DNA from: Flavobacteriia bacterium
GTDB lineage: Bacteria > Bacteroidota > Bacteroidia > Flavobacteriales > Flavobacteriaceae
NCBI GenBank assembly: GCA_013298525.1
Contig: JAAFHW010000018.1
Span: 1-39,471, forward strand
Direction: 5' to 3'
Length of the DNA: 39,471 nt
Position numbers and translations under genes: made by a program. The first letter of the stretch is position 1, and each line of letters starts with the position of its first letter. This document shows, one piece after another, positions 32,125 to 39,471 of this stretch. Under the pieces are notes generated by a model. It did no database searches and was not told the DNA's origin. It saw only the letters and a program-made list of their open reading frames with translations.

Positions 32125-35121
32125 TTATTTATTTAGTTGTACAAAAAAAGTAGTTCCTTTTCCGATTTCACTTTCTATCCAAATTTTACCATTGTAATTA
32201 TCAACGATTTTTTTAACGATTGAAAGCCCTAAACCAGTGGATTTTTCTGATTTTTCCAACGATTGAAATATTTTAAATATTTTTTCTTGATTTTCTTGAG
32301 CAATTCCTGGACCATTATCTTTAATTGAAAAAATAAAATGTTTCGGTTCTTCTGAACAACTCACTTTAACAGTTCCAATTGGTTTATCAATATAATTTAC
32401 AGCGTTACTTATTAAATTCTGAAACAATTGTTGCACTCTAAATCGATCGGCATCAACAATAGGTAAGTTATTAGTTATAGTAACTGAAATATGATTAGGA
32501 ATATGAATAATATTAATAATGTTTTGGATGACTTCATGTGTGTTTACCTTTTCGGAAACCACATCAACTTTGTCAATTTTTGCATAAGTCAAAATACCTT
32601 CAATTAAATGATCCATTTTTTCAACTTTGCCTTCAATCATCGAAAGGTATTGCGTTGTTTGCTCGTTGAATTCTTTGTCGTTATCTTCTTTAATCCAAGA
32701 TATCAAAGAATGTATACTTCGCAATGGCGATTTTAAATCGTGTGAAACAATGGCAGCATAATCTTCAAGTTCTTTGTTGCTTTTTGCCAAACTATCTACT
32801 AAAAATTCGCGTTGTTGTTCGAGCTCTTTTTTCTTAGTAACGTTTTCTTCAATGGCGAAGAATTTTATAATTTCTCCTTTTTTATTGTATAATGCTTGAC
32901 CTTGAATACCAACCCAATATTTTTTACCATGCTTAGAATAATTAATGATTTCACAGTTAAAAGGCAATCCTTTAGCAATTCTGTCTCTCATATATTTAAT
33001 CGTTTCTAGATTGGTTTCTTCACCTTGTAATAGATGTCCAGGTTTTTGACCTATAATCTCTTCCATTGAATAACCTGACATATCAATAAAACTTTTATTT
33101 GCCCATTCTATTTTACCATGAGCATCAGCAATAATTACTGCATTTATATTTTTTTCTGCAATTAATGAAAGTAAATATAATTGTTCTTCTTGTTCTTTTT
33201 GTTCAGTAATATCAAGGTGGATACCAATTGAACCAACTACTTTTCCGCTAATATCATAATTTGGAGCACCACTAATTAACCAATTACGCTTTTTACCCAA
33301 CTTATCGATTACTTTCACTTCATAGGAATCGGTTTTACCTTCTTCACGAATAGCGTTTTTACTTTTTACCAATTCTTTACTTTCATTTGTCAGAAATAAA
33401 TCGGATGCCTTTTTACCAATTAATTCATCTAAAGTGTAACCACTTATATCTGTAAAACTTTGATTAGCTAAGGTAATTACATCATTTTTATCAACTTCTA
33501 AAAGTCCGAGATTCATATTAGCAATAATGCTTCTGTATTTTTCTTTTTCGATTTGCAGACTTTCGTCGTAGCGCTTTTGTAAAGTAACATCATCATACGT
33601 CCAAAGATGTCCATCATATTTATCATCTTTTATGATAGGGATGAAACTTCTTTCAAAAACTCTACCATCAACTAATTCTAATTCTTCATTATAAACAGGT
33701 TCTTTTTTCTCTAAAATGGCCGTAATTCGTTTAACAAAAGTATCAGGTAATTTAAAAAATCTTTTAGATTCCTCAGCTGAATTAGAGCAATCCATTCCTT
33801 TTAATTCGCTTGGATCAATTTCCATTCCGAACATAGAACAAAATTTCTTGTTGGCTAATAATATTTTTCTATTTTCATCTTCTAAAAGTATTGCGGTTTC
33901 CAGGTTTACAATTAGAGAAGAAAGACGGTTTTCAGATTCAATTAATTTAGTACTTGATTGCTTTTCTTTCGTAATATCTTCAATCATAGCAAAGAATTGT
34001 ATCACTTTGCCATTTTGATCAAAAATTGGTTGTCCTTTGGTTTTTGACCAAAAGCTACTTCCATCTTTTCGTCCGTGTTTTAATTCAACATCAAAAGGTT
34101 GACCTTTAAAAAATGAACTCGTCATTTTCCTTAGCTCGTCTCTATCCGTTTCTTCAACAAACCCAATTTCAATTGGTGTTTTACCAAGAATTTCTTTTTT
34201 AGAATATCCTGAATGTTTAGTATAAGCTTCGTTACACCAAAATATTTTTCCATCTGGTTGCGTAAATACTATTCCGTTTTCATTAGAACTTGCAACTAAT
34301 GATAGTCGATTTAGCTCTTCTTGTGCTTTTTTCTGTTCAGTAATGTCTCTTCCGTAAATATTAACATAGCCATCATCTTTTAGACTTTTACAAACAAAAG
34401 AAAAATCTTTTCCATCGGTTTGTGTTTCAAAAATAAAGCGTTCTTTATCTAAGTCGATTTTTGTAATTATGAATTTAAAGAAATCCTCTGTTTCATAATG
34501 AATTCCATCATAAACAAAGGAAGAAAGTTTTTCGGCTGCAGGATTTCTTTTTAATAAATTTCCATTTATATCAATACGAATTAATGGATCGGGATTTTGA
34601 GTTGGGAAAAGCGCAATATCATGAATTTCTTTATTGGCTTGTTTTAATTTATTTTTTTGATTGTTAATTGTAGTTAACAATTCTTTCAATTCTTTGGATG
34701 TATTTTCTTGATTGTTTAAAACATGAAGTAAGTCTAAAAGCGGATCATGTAAAGCAAAATCGTGCAATGTCAGTTTTTTTTCAACTACTTCAGTCATAGA
34801 CTGGAACCAAGGCGAACCAACAAATAACAAACAATTATCTATCAATTCGAATTGACCACGAAGCGACATATCACTTTTTTTACATTTAATAACACTAAGT
34901 TGGTTACTATTAAAAACCAATTCCTGAAAGGTTGGGTTTTCTAAATGAGGTCTGCTAATTTCAAAACAGTCTACAAAAGAGAATGAGTTTTGAATTTCGG
35001 GACAAATTTTACTTAAACTTTTACCAAATTCTTTTATTTTTAAAGTATCATCAATTAAAATATAAAAAGGGAATAATCGATTAAAACTATCTTCGCTAAA
35101 ATTAAATTTTAATCTATTCAT
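32125..35121 (-). CDS. HNOBA-PAS5 histidine kinase, H-NOX partner
   Basis: 998 residues, no membrane helix. Residues 1-150 are an H-NOX-associated (HNOBA) domain: FPFYILIDDTLKIKEFGKSL, FEISRP, LRGQFELIDNCLLFVGSPWF and LTLHDFALHDPLLDLLHVL. This domain normally links H-NOX to the cyclase in soluble guanylate cyclases. Five PAS domains follow (about 165-265, 268-390, 395-520, 525-640 and 645-770), several with PAC ends such as FFAMIEDITKEK. HisKA has His794 in IVSHDLKSPLR; HATPase_c has FQNLISNAVNYI, IKDNGPGI and TGLGLSIVKK (about 960). It starts 1 bp after the H-NOX gene, so it is the direct kinase partner of that NO sensor. Confidence 0.93.
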   Translation of the reverse strand: MNRLKFNFSEDSFNRLFPFYILIDDTLKIKEFGKSLSKICPEIQNSFSFVDCFEISRPHLENPTFQELVFNSNQLSVIKCKKSDMSLRGQFELIDNCLLFVGSPWFQSMTEVVEKKLTLHDFALHDPLLDLLHVLNNQENTSKELKELLTTINNQKNKLKQANKEIHDIALFPTQNPDPLIRIDINGNLLKRNPAAEKLSSFVYDGIHYETEDFFKFIITKIDLDKERFIFETQTDGKDFSFVCKSLKDDGYVNIYGRDITEQKKAQEELNRLSLVASSNENGIVFTQPDGKIFWCNEAYTKHSGYSKKEILGKTPIEIGFVEETDRDELRKMTSSFFKGQPFDVELKHGRKDGSSFWSKTKGQPIFDQNGKVIQFFAMIEDITKEKQSSTKLIESENRLSSLIVNLETAILLEDENRKILLANKKFCSMFGMEIDPSELKGMDCSNSAEESKRFFKLPDTFVKRITAILEKKEPVYNEELELVDGRVFERSFIPIIKDDKYDGHLWTYDDVTLQKRYDESLQIEKEKYRSIIANMNLGLLEVDKNDVITLANQSFTDISGYTLDELIGKKASDLFLTNESKELVKSKNAIREEGKTDSYEVKVIDKLGKKRNWLISGAPNYDISGKVVGSIGIHLDITEQKEQEEQLYLLSLIAEKNINAVIIADAHGKIEWANKSFIDMSGYSMEEIIGQKPGHLLQGEETNLETIKYMRDRIAKGLPFNCEIINYSKHGKKYWVGIQGQALYNKKGEIIKFFAIEENVTKKKELEQQREFLVDSLAKSNKELEDYAAIVSHDLKSPLRSIHSLISWIKEDNDKEFNEQTTQYLSMIEGKVEKMDHLIEGILTYAKIDKVDVVSEKVNTHEVIQNIINIIHIPNHISVTITNNLPIVDADRFRVQQLFQNLISNAVNYIDKPIGTVKVSCSEEPKHFIFSIKDNGPGIAQENQEKIFKIFQSLEKSEKSTGLGLSIVKKIVDNYNGKIWIESEIGKGTTFFVQLNK

Positions 35122-35122
35122 C

Positions 35123-35665
35123 TTACCACTTTATTTTGAAAATTTCATGTGTGCTACCTTCATCACGTGTTTGAATTAATTCTAGAGCAACAGGTGTATT
35201 GAACATTTTTCCTAAACCTTGAATTAAACCACGAACAAATTCCTGCAATCCTTGTCTTTGAGAGAAATAATGCAAATTCAATCCGTGTTCCGTTATATCA
35301 CTTACTTTAAATTCGGGTGGCGTTAATTTTGGATAAATTAACATTACACGATTATGAAAGTTGGGTAAATTTACTAAAAAATCTCTTAAGTTATCTCCTC
35401 CTGAATCCATTAAACCAGGATATTTTTCAGATGTTGTTTTGATAACCCACCATTCTCCAAAAGCAACCAATACGTCGCCAACCGACATGTTCATTTCTTC
35501 CGAAACAGCAACAGCTAATTTAAAAGTAACATCATCATCATAAGGTTCGCTGCTTATAAAAAAGTCTATATCAACTCCACTTCGTTCTTTTATTGCTTCC
35601 CATTTTTCTTCACCAAAATTGGCAATTACTAAATCTTCAATTGCTTTGTTTACTATTCCGTACAT
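35123..35665 (-). CDS. H-NOX heme nitric-oxide sensor
   Basis: 180 residues, a stand-alone H-NOX domain of normal length. The start MYGIVNKAIEDLVIANFG is canonical. The proximal heme ligand is His104 in NFHNRVMLIYPKL, the heme-distorting Pro is Pro117, and the heme-propionate motif YxSxR is Tyr133-Ser135-Arg137 (YFSQR). The Tyr that stabilises bound O2 in O2-binding members (five residues after that Arg) is absent; Glu142 occupies the site. It should therefore bind NO and exclude O2. Stand-alone H-NOX proteins typically inhibit an adjacent histidine kinase when NO is bound. The next gene begins 1 bp later and encodes a kinase with the matching HNOBA domain. Confidence 0.95.
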   Translation of the reverse strand: MYGIVNKAIEDLVIANFGEEKWEAIKERSGVDIDFFISSEPYDDDVTFKLAVAVSEEMNMSVGDVLVAFGEWWVIKTTSEKYPGLMDSGGDNLRDFLVNLPNFHNRVMLIYPKLTPPEFKVSDITEHGLNLHYFSQRQGLQEFVRGLIQGLGKMFNTPVALELIQTRDEGSTHEIFKIKW

Positions 35666-35666
35666 A

Positions 35667-36080
35667 TTATTGTGAGATTAATTCGTTAGCACTCCAATAT
35701 TCGAGCATTTTTCTAATTCTTTCTACGTAATCGTCGTATTTTAATGGTTTTAAAACATAACCTGCTATACCTATTTTGTAACACTCTAATACGTCTTTGT
35801 GATTATTAGATGTTGTTAATATAATAGCTGGAATGTATTTTAAATAATCATCCGCCTTTAGTATTTGCAAAAATTCGATACCGTTTATTTTTGGCATATT
35901 CAAATCTAAAAAAATAACATCAGGAATGATTTCTTTATCTTTTAATATAGACAAAGCTTCTTCGCCATTATTAGCCTCAATGATTTTATGATTCAGTCCA
36001 AGTGTTTTTAATACTCGATTGAATTTCATTACCTCGATAATATCGTCTTCTATTAGAAGAATGTTTAATGATTTGGCCAT
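35667..36080 (-). CDS. stand-alone CheY-like receiver protein
   Basis: 137 residues, receiver domain only: Asp12/Asp13, phosphoacceptor Asp59 in VIFLDLNMP, Thr89 and Lys111 in YVLKPLK. It resembles the Rcp-type receivers found next to multi-PAS kinases. First gene of the eight-gene signalling operon; the H-NOX start follows 1 bp after its stop. It probably accepts phosphate from one or more of the three kinases and passes it to the Hpt. It has no output domain. Its promoter is E, with the strongest repeat array in the window. Confidence 0.92.
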   Translation of the reverse strand: MAKSLNILLIEDDIIEVMKFNRVLKTLGLNHKIIEANNGEEALSILKDKEIIPDVIFLDLNMPKINGIEFLQILKADDYLKYIPAIILTTSNNHKDVLECYKIGIAGYVLKPLKYDDYVERIRKMLEYWSANELISQ

Positions 36081-36380
36081 TTTTACTTAATTGTGTATTT
36101 ATCCAATTTCAAAAGTAATTTAAACCACATCGATTTACTTTTTATTTTCGTTCGTCTAACTATAAGTGTAGACGAATGGTAAAAAAGTATAGACGAATGG
36201 TTTTTAATAAATAGTTAACTATGAAACCATTAATTAATAACAAAATTGAAGTAATAACTTTTGTCGAATTATGTCTACATTAGCGAAAACAACACTTTTA
36301 AAGAAATCAGATGAAGTGTAAAAAAATACGCTTATAAACCTATGAAATTTAAAAATATAAGAATTATCTTATTTAAAAAT
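36081..36380. other. 300-bp intergenic region with regulatory array and no gene
   Basis: Holds promoter E (36110-36220). The remaining part (36221-36380) has no supportable coding region: the ATG at 36221 opens only 20 codons. An inverted unit, TTATGTCTA (36269-36277, reverse complement TAGACATAA), lies there. No terminator hairpin was seen. Confidence 0.6.
36110..36220 (-). promoter_or_regulatory. promoter E of the signalling operon with LytTR-like repeat array
   Basis: On the minus strand TACTTTTG (36110-36117) is an exact -7 with no -33 TTG. Repeats on plus: TAGACGAAT (36169-36177) and TAGACGAAT (36190-36198), identical and offset 21 bp, then TAGTTAACT (36212-36220) offset 22. A weak unit, TCGTTCGTC (36148-36156), occupies the expected position 31 bp from the -7 element. 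An inverted copy TTCGTCTA lies at 36151-36158. The array suggests autoregulation by the LytTR protein encoded at the operon's end. Confidence 0.72.
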
Positions 36381-36743
36381 TTATTGTTTTATTTCACTTT
36401 GTGCTTTTTTTGTCAAACTTGCAAACACCAAATCGTAAGAATGATTTATAAGTTCCAACATCATTTTATTGGAAACATCACTATTAAAATCGATAGTATT
36501 CCAATGAATTTTACTCATGTGATAACCCGGATTTATGGCTTCGTATTCGGCACGAAGTTCTAATGCCTTTTCTGGATCACATTTTAAATTTAATGATGGC
36601 ATTCCTTTTTCCCATTCTTTTAAAGAAGTAAGACAAAACATTTTTCCACCAACTTTAAATACTAAAGTATCTTCATCAAAAGGAAAGTGCTCGGTTACAC
36701 CTTTTTTGGACAAACAGAATTCGTAGAGTTGTTGAATATTCAT
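36381..36743 (-). CDS. MmcQ/YjbR family protein
   Basis: 120 residues. It matches the small MmcQ/YjbR family: N-terminal MNIQQLYEFCLSKKGVTEHF, central FKVGGKMFCL and PSLNLKCDPEKALELR, and NPGYHMSKIHWNTI near the middle. The fold is CyaY-like and is often annotated as DNA-binding, though the function is poorly established. It is the last gene of the minus-strand series, separated from the GNAT gene by a 64-bp repeat-bearing spacer. Confidence 0.88.
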   Translation of the reverse strand: MNIQQLYEFCLSKKGVTEHFPFDEDTLVFKVGGKMFCLTSLKEWEKGMPSLNLKCDPEKALELRAEYEAINPGYHMSKIHWNTIDFNSDVSNKMMLELINHSYDLVFASLTKKAQSEIKQ

Positions 36744-36750
36744 ATTTTTT

Positions 36751-36801
36751 AGTTTTCAGTCACAGTTTTCAGTCACAGTTCTGATTACTGAGACTGAAAA
36801 C
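36751..36801. repeat. 13-bp tandem repeat with inverted partner
   Basis: AGTTTTCAGTCAC occurs twice in perfect tandem (36751-36763 and 36764-36776). GTTTTCAGTC (36765-36774) is the inverse of GACTGAAAAC (36792-36801). It resembles CAGTC/GACTG-type dispersed repeats in flavobacterial genomes and may also act as a hairpin between the two genes. Confidence 0.75.
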
Positions 36802-36807
36802 CGAATA

Positions 36808-37206
36808 CTATTTAATTTTTTCCATCATTTTTTCAGGATGAGCTAATGAATTGAATCCGAATTTTTCATATAAAAAATGTGCGTCTGATGTTGCTAATCG
36901 CCAAATTTTGACTTGTTGTAATTTGGGTTCGGTCATCATTGCGTTTATTAAAATAGACGAATAGCCTTTTCCTCGATGTTCATCAATTATAAAAACATCC
37001 ATGACATAAGCAAAAACTACATAATCAGTGATTACGCGGCAAAAGCCTATTTGCTTTTCGTCTAAAAAAATTCCGAAGCAAAACGAACTGTCAATTGTAG
37101 TTTGAACATCTTCCATTGTTCGACCTGCAGCCCAATAAACGTCTTTCAAAAAGTTTTGAATGAATGGAATATCGAGTTTGGATTTGTCTGTTGAAATTGA
37201 AATCAT
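36808..37206 (-). CDS. GNAT family N-acetyltransferase
   Basis: 132 residues. The acetyl-CoA-binding motif is EHRGKGYSS (Arg78-Gly79-Lys80-Gly81), preceded by the beta4 strand VMDVFIID and followed by the beta5 segment and AHFLYEKFGF typical of GNATs. The acceptor substrate is unknown. The start overlaps the cyclase-family stop by 4 bp (ATGA), so the two genes form an operon. Confidence 0.9.
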   Translation of the reverse strand: MISISTDKSKLDIPFIQNFLKDVYWAAGRTMEDVQTTIDSSFCFGIFLDEKQIGFCRVITDYVVFAYVMDVFIIDEHRGKGYSSILINAMMTEPKLQQVKIWRLATSDAHFLYEKFGFNSLAHPEKMMEKIK

Positions 37207-37955
37207 ATTTTAAACAAAATAGGTTTTGATGGCGAAGCATCATTTTCAAACGAAGCAATTTGTAGATTTAGTATATAACTTCCATCTTGAATTTTATCTT
37301 CTACAAAAATCATTTCGGTTATGGTACAATTCAATCGTGCATCGTCGTTTAAATTATTTACATTTTTTACATTCCAAAATGCTTTATGCGCCAATAATTT
37401 TCCTTCATCTTCTTCTCTATCCACACTTGGCAAATCGATTAATAAATGTTGAATTCCAATTTCTCGGATGTAAATTGCTGCTTCTTCAGATAAATATGGC
37501 GGATTGGTTTTGGAATAATTTTTATGTTTTTTCGATTCTGAATTTGGTAATGTTCTGATGATAATTGCTTCTGGAGTTTTTCCGTTTAATGCTCTTTCTA
37601 TTTGATTTTTTGTAATTACCAAATCACCATTTATATCTTCTGGTGTAATCGAAATCAATTCGGCTGTAAAGAAAAATTGTTTCAAGCATTGATTTATACT
37701 ATAAAATTCTCGTGTAATGTGTCCGAGACATTCGGTGTGTGTACCGTGTCCGTGCGGATTGAAGAAAATATTGTTGAAATTAGTTGAACTTCCTTCGGAA
37801 ACTTTCCCTATCCAATCGCCAAAAACCACTGGTTCGATTTCTGGCTTTTCGATGTACCACGCAATTGGGTTTTCATCAGTATTTGATAATGGAATGGAAA
37901 TATCAATTGGTTTTGATAGGTCGATTTGATATTTATTGTCAATGAATGCAATCAT
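37203..37955 (-). CDS. cyclase family protein (kynurenine formamidase-like)
   Basis: 250 residues, cyclase family (PF04199) metal-dependent hydrolase fold. The metal site is NPHGHGTHTECLGH (about 66-79), with His70, His73, Glu75 and His79 as likely ligands; Glu stands where kynurenine formamidase usually has Asp. Later segments ISITPEDINGD and LLIDLPSVDREEDEGKL fit the family. Possible reactions include arylformamide or other amide/ester hydrolysis; without tryptophan-degradation genes nearby the substrate is unassigned. It is operonic with the GNAT gene (4-bp overlap). Confidence 0.82.
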   Translation of the reverse strand: MIAFIDNKYQIDLSKPIDISIPLSNTDENPIAWYIEKPEIEPVVFGDWIGKVSEGSSTNFNNIFFNPHGHGTHTECLGHITREFYSINQCLKQFFFTAELISITPEDINGDLVITKNQIERALNGKTPEAIIIRTLPNSESKKHKNYSKTNPPYLSEEAAIYIREIGIQHLLIDLPSVDREEDEGKLLAHKAFWNVKNVNNLNDDARLNCTITEMIFVEDKIQDGSYILNLQIASFENDASPSKPILFKI

Positions 37956-37960
37956 AATGG

Positions 37961-38004
37961 AACGCGAATTTAACGGATTTTCAAACGCGGATTTAACGGA
38001 TTTT
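37961..38004. repeat. 23-bp-period tandem repeat
   Basis: AACGCGAATTTAACGGATTT (37961-37980) and AACGCGGATTTAACGGATTT (37984-38003) differ at one base. They sit just upstream of the cyclase gene and after hemW. CGCGGATTTAACGGATTT is a word I recall as common in flavobacterial intergenic repeats. Confidence 0.75.
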
Positions 38005-38016
38005 TCTGCGTTACTT

Positions 38017-39150
38017 TTACTCCAAATTTAATAAAAACAAATCACTTGCAATTCCGTCACTTAAAAATTTACCTTTTTTGGTAGTTCGTAAAATGTTTTC
38101 ATCTACAAATAACAAATGATCTTCAATATATTTCGCTGCTTGTTGGTTGAGATAATCTAAATAAGTTGTGCCAAATTCAGTTTCAATTCGGTCTAAAGAA
38201 ATTCCCCAAATAGTTCGCAAACCTGTCATAATATATTCGTTATATCTATCAGTTTTGGATAATATTTCGGTTTCTGATGGTAGTTTATTTTCTTGAATGG
38301 ATTTCAAATACAAAGTATTATTTGACACATTCCAACTACGTTTTTCTCCATCATAACTATGAGCCGAAGGTCCAATTCCGATGTATTTTTTTCCCAACCA
38401 ATAACTTGAATTGTTTTTAGAGAAATAATTTTCTTTTCCGAAATTTGATAATTCGTAGTGAATAAAATCATTTTCAGATAGTTTATCTACCAAAATCTGA
38501 AAATGTTCTTGAGCAACTTCATCGTCTGGTTGTGGAATTATTCCTTTTTGGATAAAGGTATGCAAAGCCGTTTTGTGTTCAACTGTCAAGGCATAACTGG
38601 AAATATGTGGAATATTAAAAGACAAAGCGGTTTCAATATTCTGAAGCCATTTTTCGCTGCTCATTTCTGGAATCCCGTAAATCAAATCGACAGAAATATT
38701 ATCAAAATATTGTGTTGCAAATTCGAGACATTCTTTAGCTTCTTCCGAATTATGAGCGCGATTCATCATTTTCAAATCGTCTTCAAAAAACGATTGAATT
38801 CCGATAGAAAGGCGATTGATTTTGTTGTTTGACAATTCGATAATTCGTTCTTTCGATAAATCATCTGGATTGGCTTCAACCGTAATTTCAGGATTTTCAG
38901 TTACATTATAATTAAAATAAACTGCATCAATTAACAATTTCAAATCAGAAATTTCTAAAATACTTGGCGTTCCTCCACCAAAATAAATGGTTTCTACAAC
39001 TTTGTCTTGAAACTCACTTTTACGCATTTCAATTTCTTTAGCCAATGCCAAAACCATCTCATCCTTTTTCTTCATAGAAGTAGAAAAATGAAAGTCGCAG
39101 TAGTGACAGGCTTGCTTGCAAAAAGGGATGTGGATATAGATTCCGGACAT
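38017..39150 (-). CDS. hemW: HemW-type radical SAM protein
   Basis: 377 residues, normal HemW length. The radical SAM cluster motif is Cys11-x3-Cys15-x2-Cys18 in IPFCKQACHYCDF, and the GGGTPS motif follows (about 59-64). TVEANPDDL, RLSIGIQSF, VDLIYGIP and the C-terminal HemN_C region (GIGPSAHSY, YEYIMTGLR-like YNEYIMTGLRTIWG) are all present. HemW is a heme chaperone or heme-inserting protein related to coproporphyrinogen dehydrogenase HemN but lacking that activity. It is followed by no gene in its operon here; the upstream membrane-protein gene ends 2 bp before it. Relevance to the heme-based sensors in this window is possible but unproven. Confidence 0.9.
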   Translation of the reverse strand: MSGIYIHIPFCKQACHYCDFHFSTSMKKKDEMVLALAKEIEMRKSEFQDKVVETIYFGGGTPSILEISDLKLLIDAVYFNYNVTENPEITVEANPDDLSKERIIELSNNKINRLSIGIQSFFEDDLKMMNRAHNSEEAKECLEFATQYFDNISVDLIYGIPEMSSEKWLQNIETALSFNIPHISSYALTVEHKTALHTFIQKGIIPQPDDEVAQEHFQILVDKLSENDFIHYELSNFGKENYFSKNNSSYWLGKKYIGIGPSAHSYDGEKRSWNVSNNTLYLKSIQENKLPSETEILSKTDRYNEYIMTGLRTIWGISLDRIETEFGTTYLDYLNQQAAKYIEDHLLFVDENILRTTKKGKFLSDGIASDLFLLNLE

Positions 39151-39152
39151 TT

Positions 39153-39446
39153 TTAGTAATTGAATATTAAAATCATCGGCAATAAAATACTTAAAAGAAA
39201 GAAAATAAATCCAAATAAATTATCAGCAAATAAACTTACATCGCCTGAATAAAATAATTCTCTGGGAGGAATTTTTGGATCTCTTTTTTTTCTTTTCCAA
39301 AAAGGTATTAACATTAATCTATATAACAACAGAGAATATAATGGACTATACCAAAACAACAAAAAATTGGGTTTTGAGAATTCATTTACACTTATTTTAT
39401 AAGTTGTGATTAAAGCAAAAATGATTGTAATTAAAAAAAATATCAT
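39153..39446 (-). CDS. small membrane protein, unknown
   Basis: 97 residues with three hydrophobic segments (about 1-18, 28-48 and 75-96) and a basic loop KRKKRDPKIPP between the second and third. No family recognised. It ends 2 bp before hemW and is probably co-transcribed with it. The ATG at 39446 is close to the window edge, so an earlier start is possible. Confidence 0.6.
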   Translation of the reverse strand: MIFFLITIIFALITTYKISVNEFSKPNFLLFWYSPLYSLLLYRLMLIPFWKRKKRDPKIPPRELFYSGDVSLFADNLFGFIFFLLSILLPMILIFNY

Positions 39447-39471
39447 AAATGACTTTTTTTCCCTTAATGCC

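Noticed and set aside
36954..36962. TAGACGAAT inside the GNAT gene
   Set aside because: Lies in codons of the conserved GYSSI stretch after the acetyl-CoA loop, with no phased partner and no nearby start; treated as chance.
36751..38004. Possible CRISPR array from the tandem repeats near the MmcQ and cyclase genes
   Set aside because: Only two copies each, no regular unique spacers, no cas genes.

Overview
The window comes from a Bacteroidota genome, most likely family Flavobacteriaceae and probably Flavobacterium or a close relative. The DNA is strongly AT-rich. Start codons lack Shine-Dalgarno sequences and are often preceded by A-rich leaders. Promoters show the Bacteroidota -7 element TAnnTTTG. 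Two secreted proteins look like type IX secretion (T9SS) cargo, and typical flavobacterial families are present (DUF4407, duplicated-N-domain Nfu, DUF885 lipoprotein).

Layout. 1-9324 is mostly housekeeping: the 5' part of a choice-of-anchor L adhesin (minus), an Nfu-type Fe-S protein, a DUF885 metallopeptidase-like lipoprotein, a membrane-anchored unknown, tRNA-Leu(UAG) with a partial duplication of its 3' end, an M20 dipeptidase, a DUF4407 protein, a sulfide:quinone oxidoreductase-like flavoprotein and a PH/SHOCT protein. 9460-24405 is an exopolysaccharide (EPS)-type locus: two paralogous GT4 + flippase pairs bracket a receiver-GT2 fusion, a large polytopic GT-C-like protein, an Ig-like exported protein and a GH5-like glycosidase; a STAS protein and a TPR/beta-barrel outer-membrane protein follow. 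24553-27498 holds a small membrane protein and a DUF4114 T9SS protein. 27614-36080 is one eight-gene minus-strand signalling operon: receiver, H-NOX, HNOBA-PAS5 histidine kinase, FIST protein, histidine kinase, GAF histidine kinase, Hpt, LytTR response regulator. 36381-39446 is a run of small minus-strand genes (MmcQ/YjbR, GNAT, cyclase family, HemW, membrane protein).

How it fits together. I read the signalling operon as a nitric-oxide-responsive phosphorelay: H-NOX acts on a kinase carrying its usual HNOBA partner domain, a FIST protein (the NosP family fold) is translationally coupled to a second kinase, a third kinase has a GAF domain, and a free receiver plus an Hpt can pass phosphate to a LytTR regulator. 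Five promoters (REC-GT2/EPS operon, second GT4, STAS-flippase, DUF4114 protein, and the signalling operon itself) carry direct repeats of about 9 bp (TAGACGAAT-like, some TAGTTAAAC-like). The repeats have a 21-22 bp period and start 30-31 bp upstream of a minus-strand -7 element. This is the geometry of LytTR binding sites, so the LytTR regulator probably controls the EPS genes, the T9SS protein and its own operon. The regulon and its NO input are inferences; the repeats, phasing and domains can be seen directly in the sequence.
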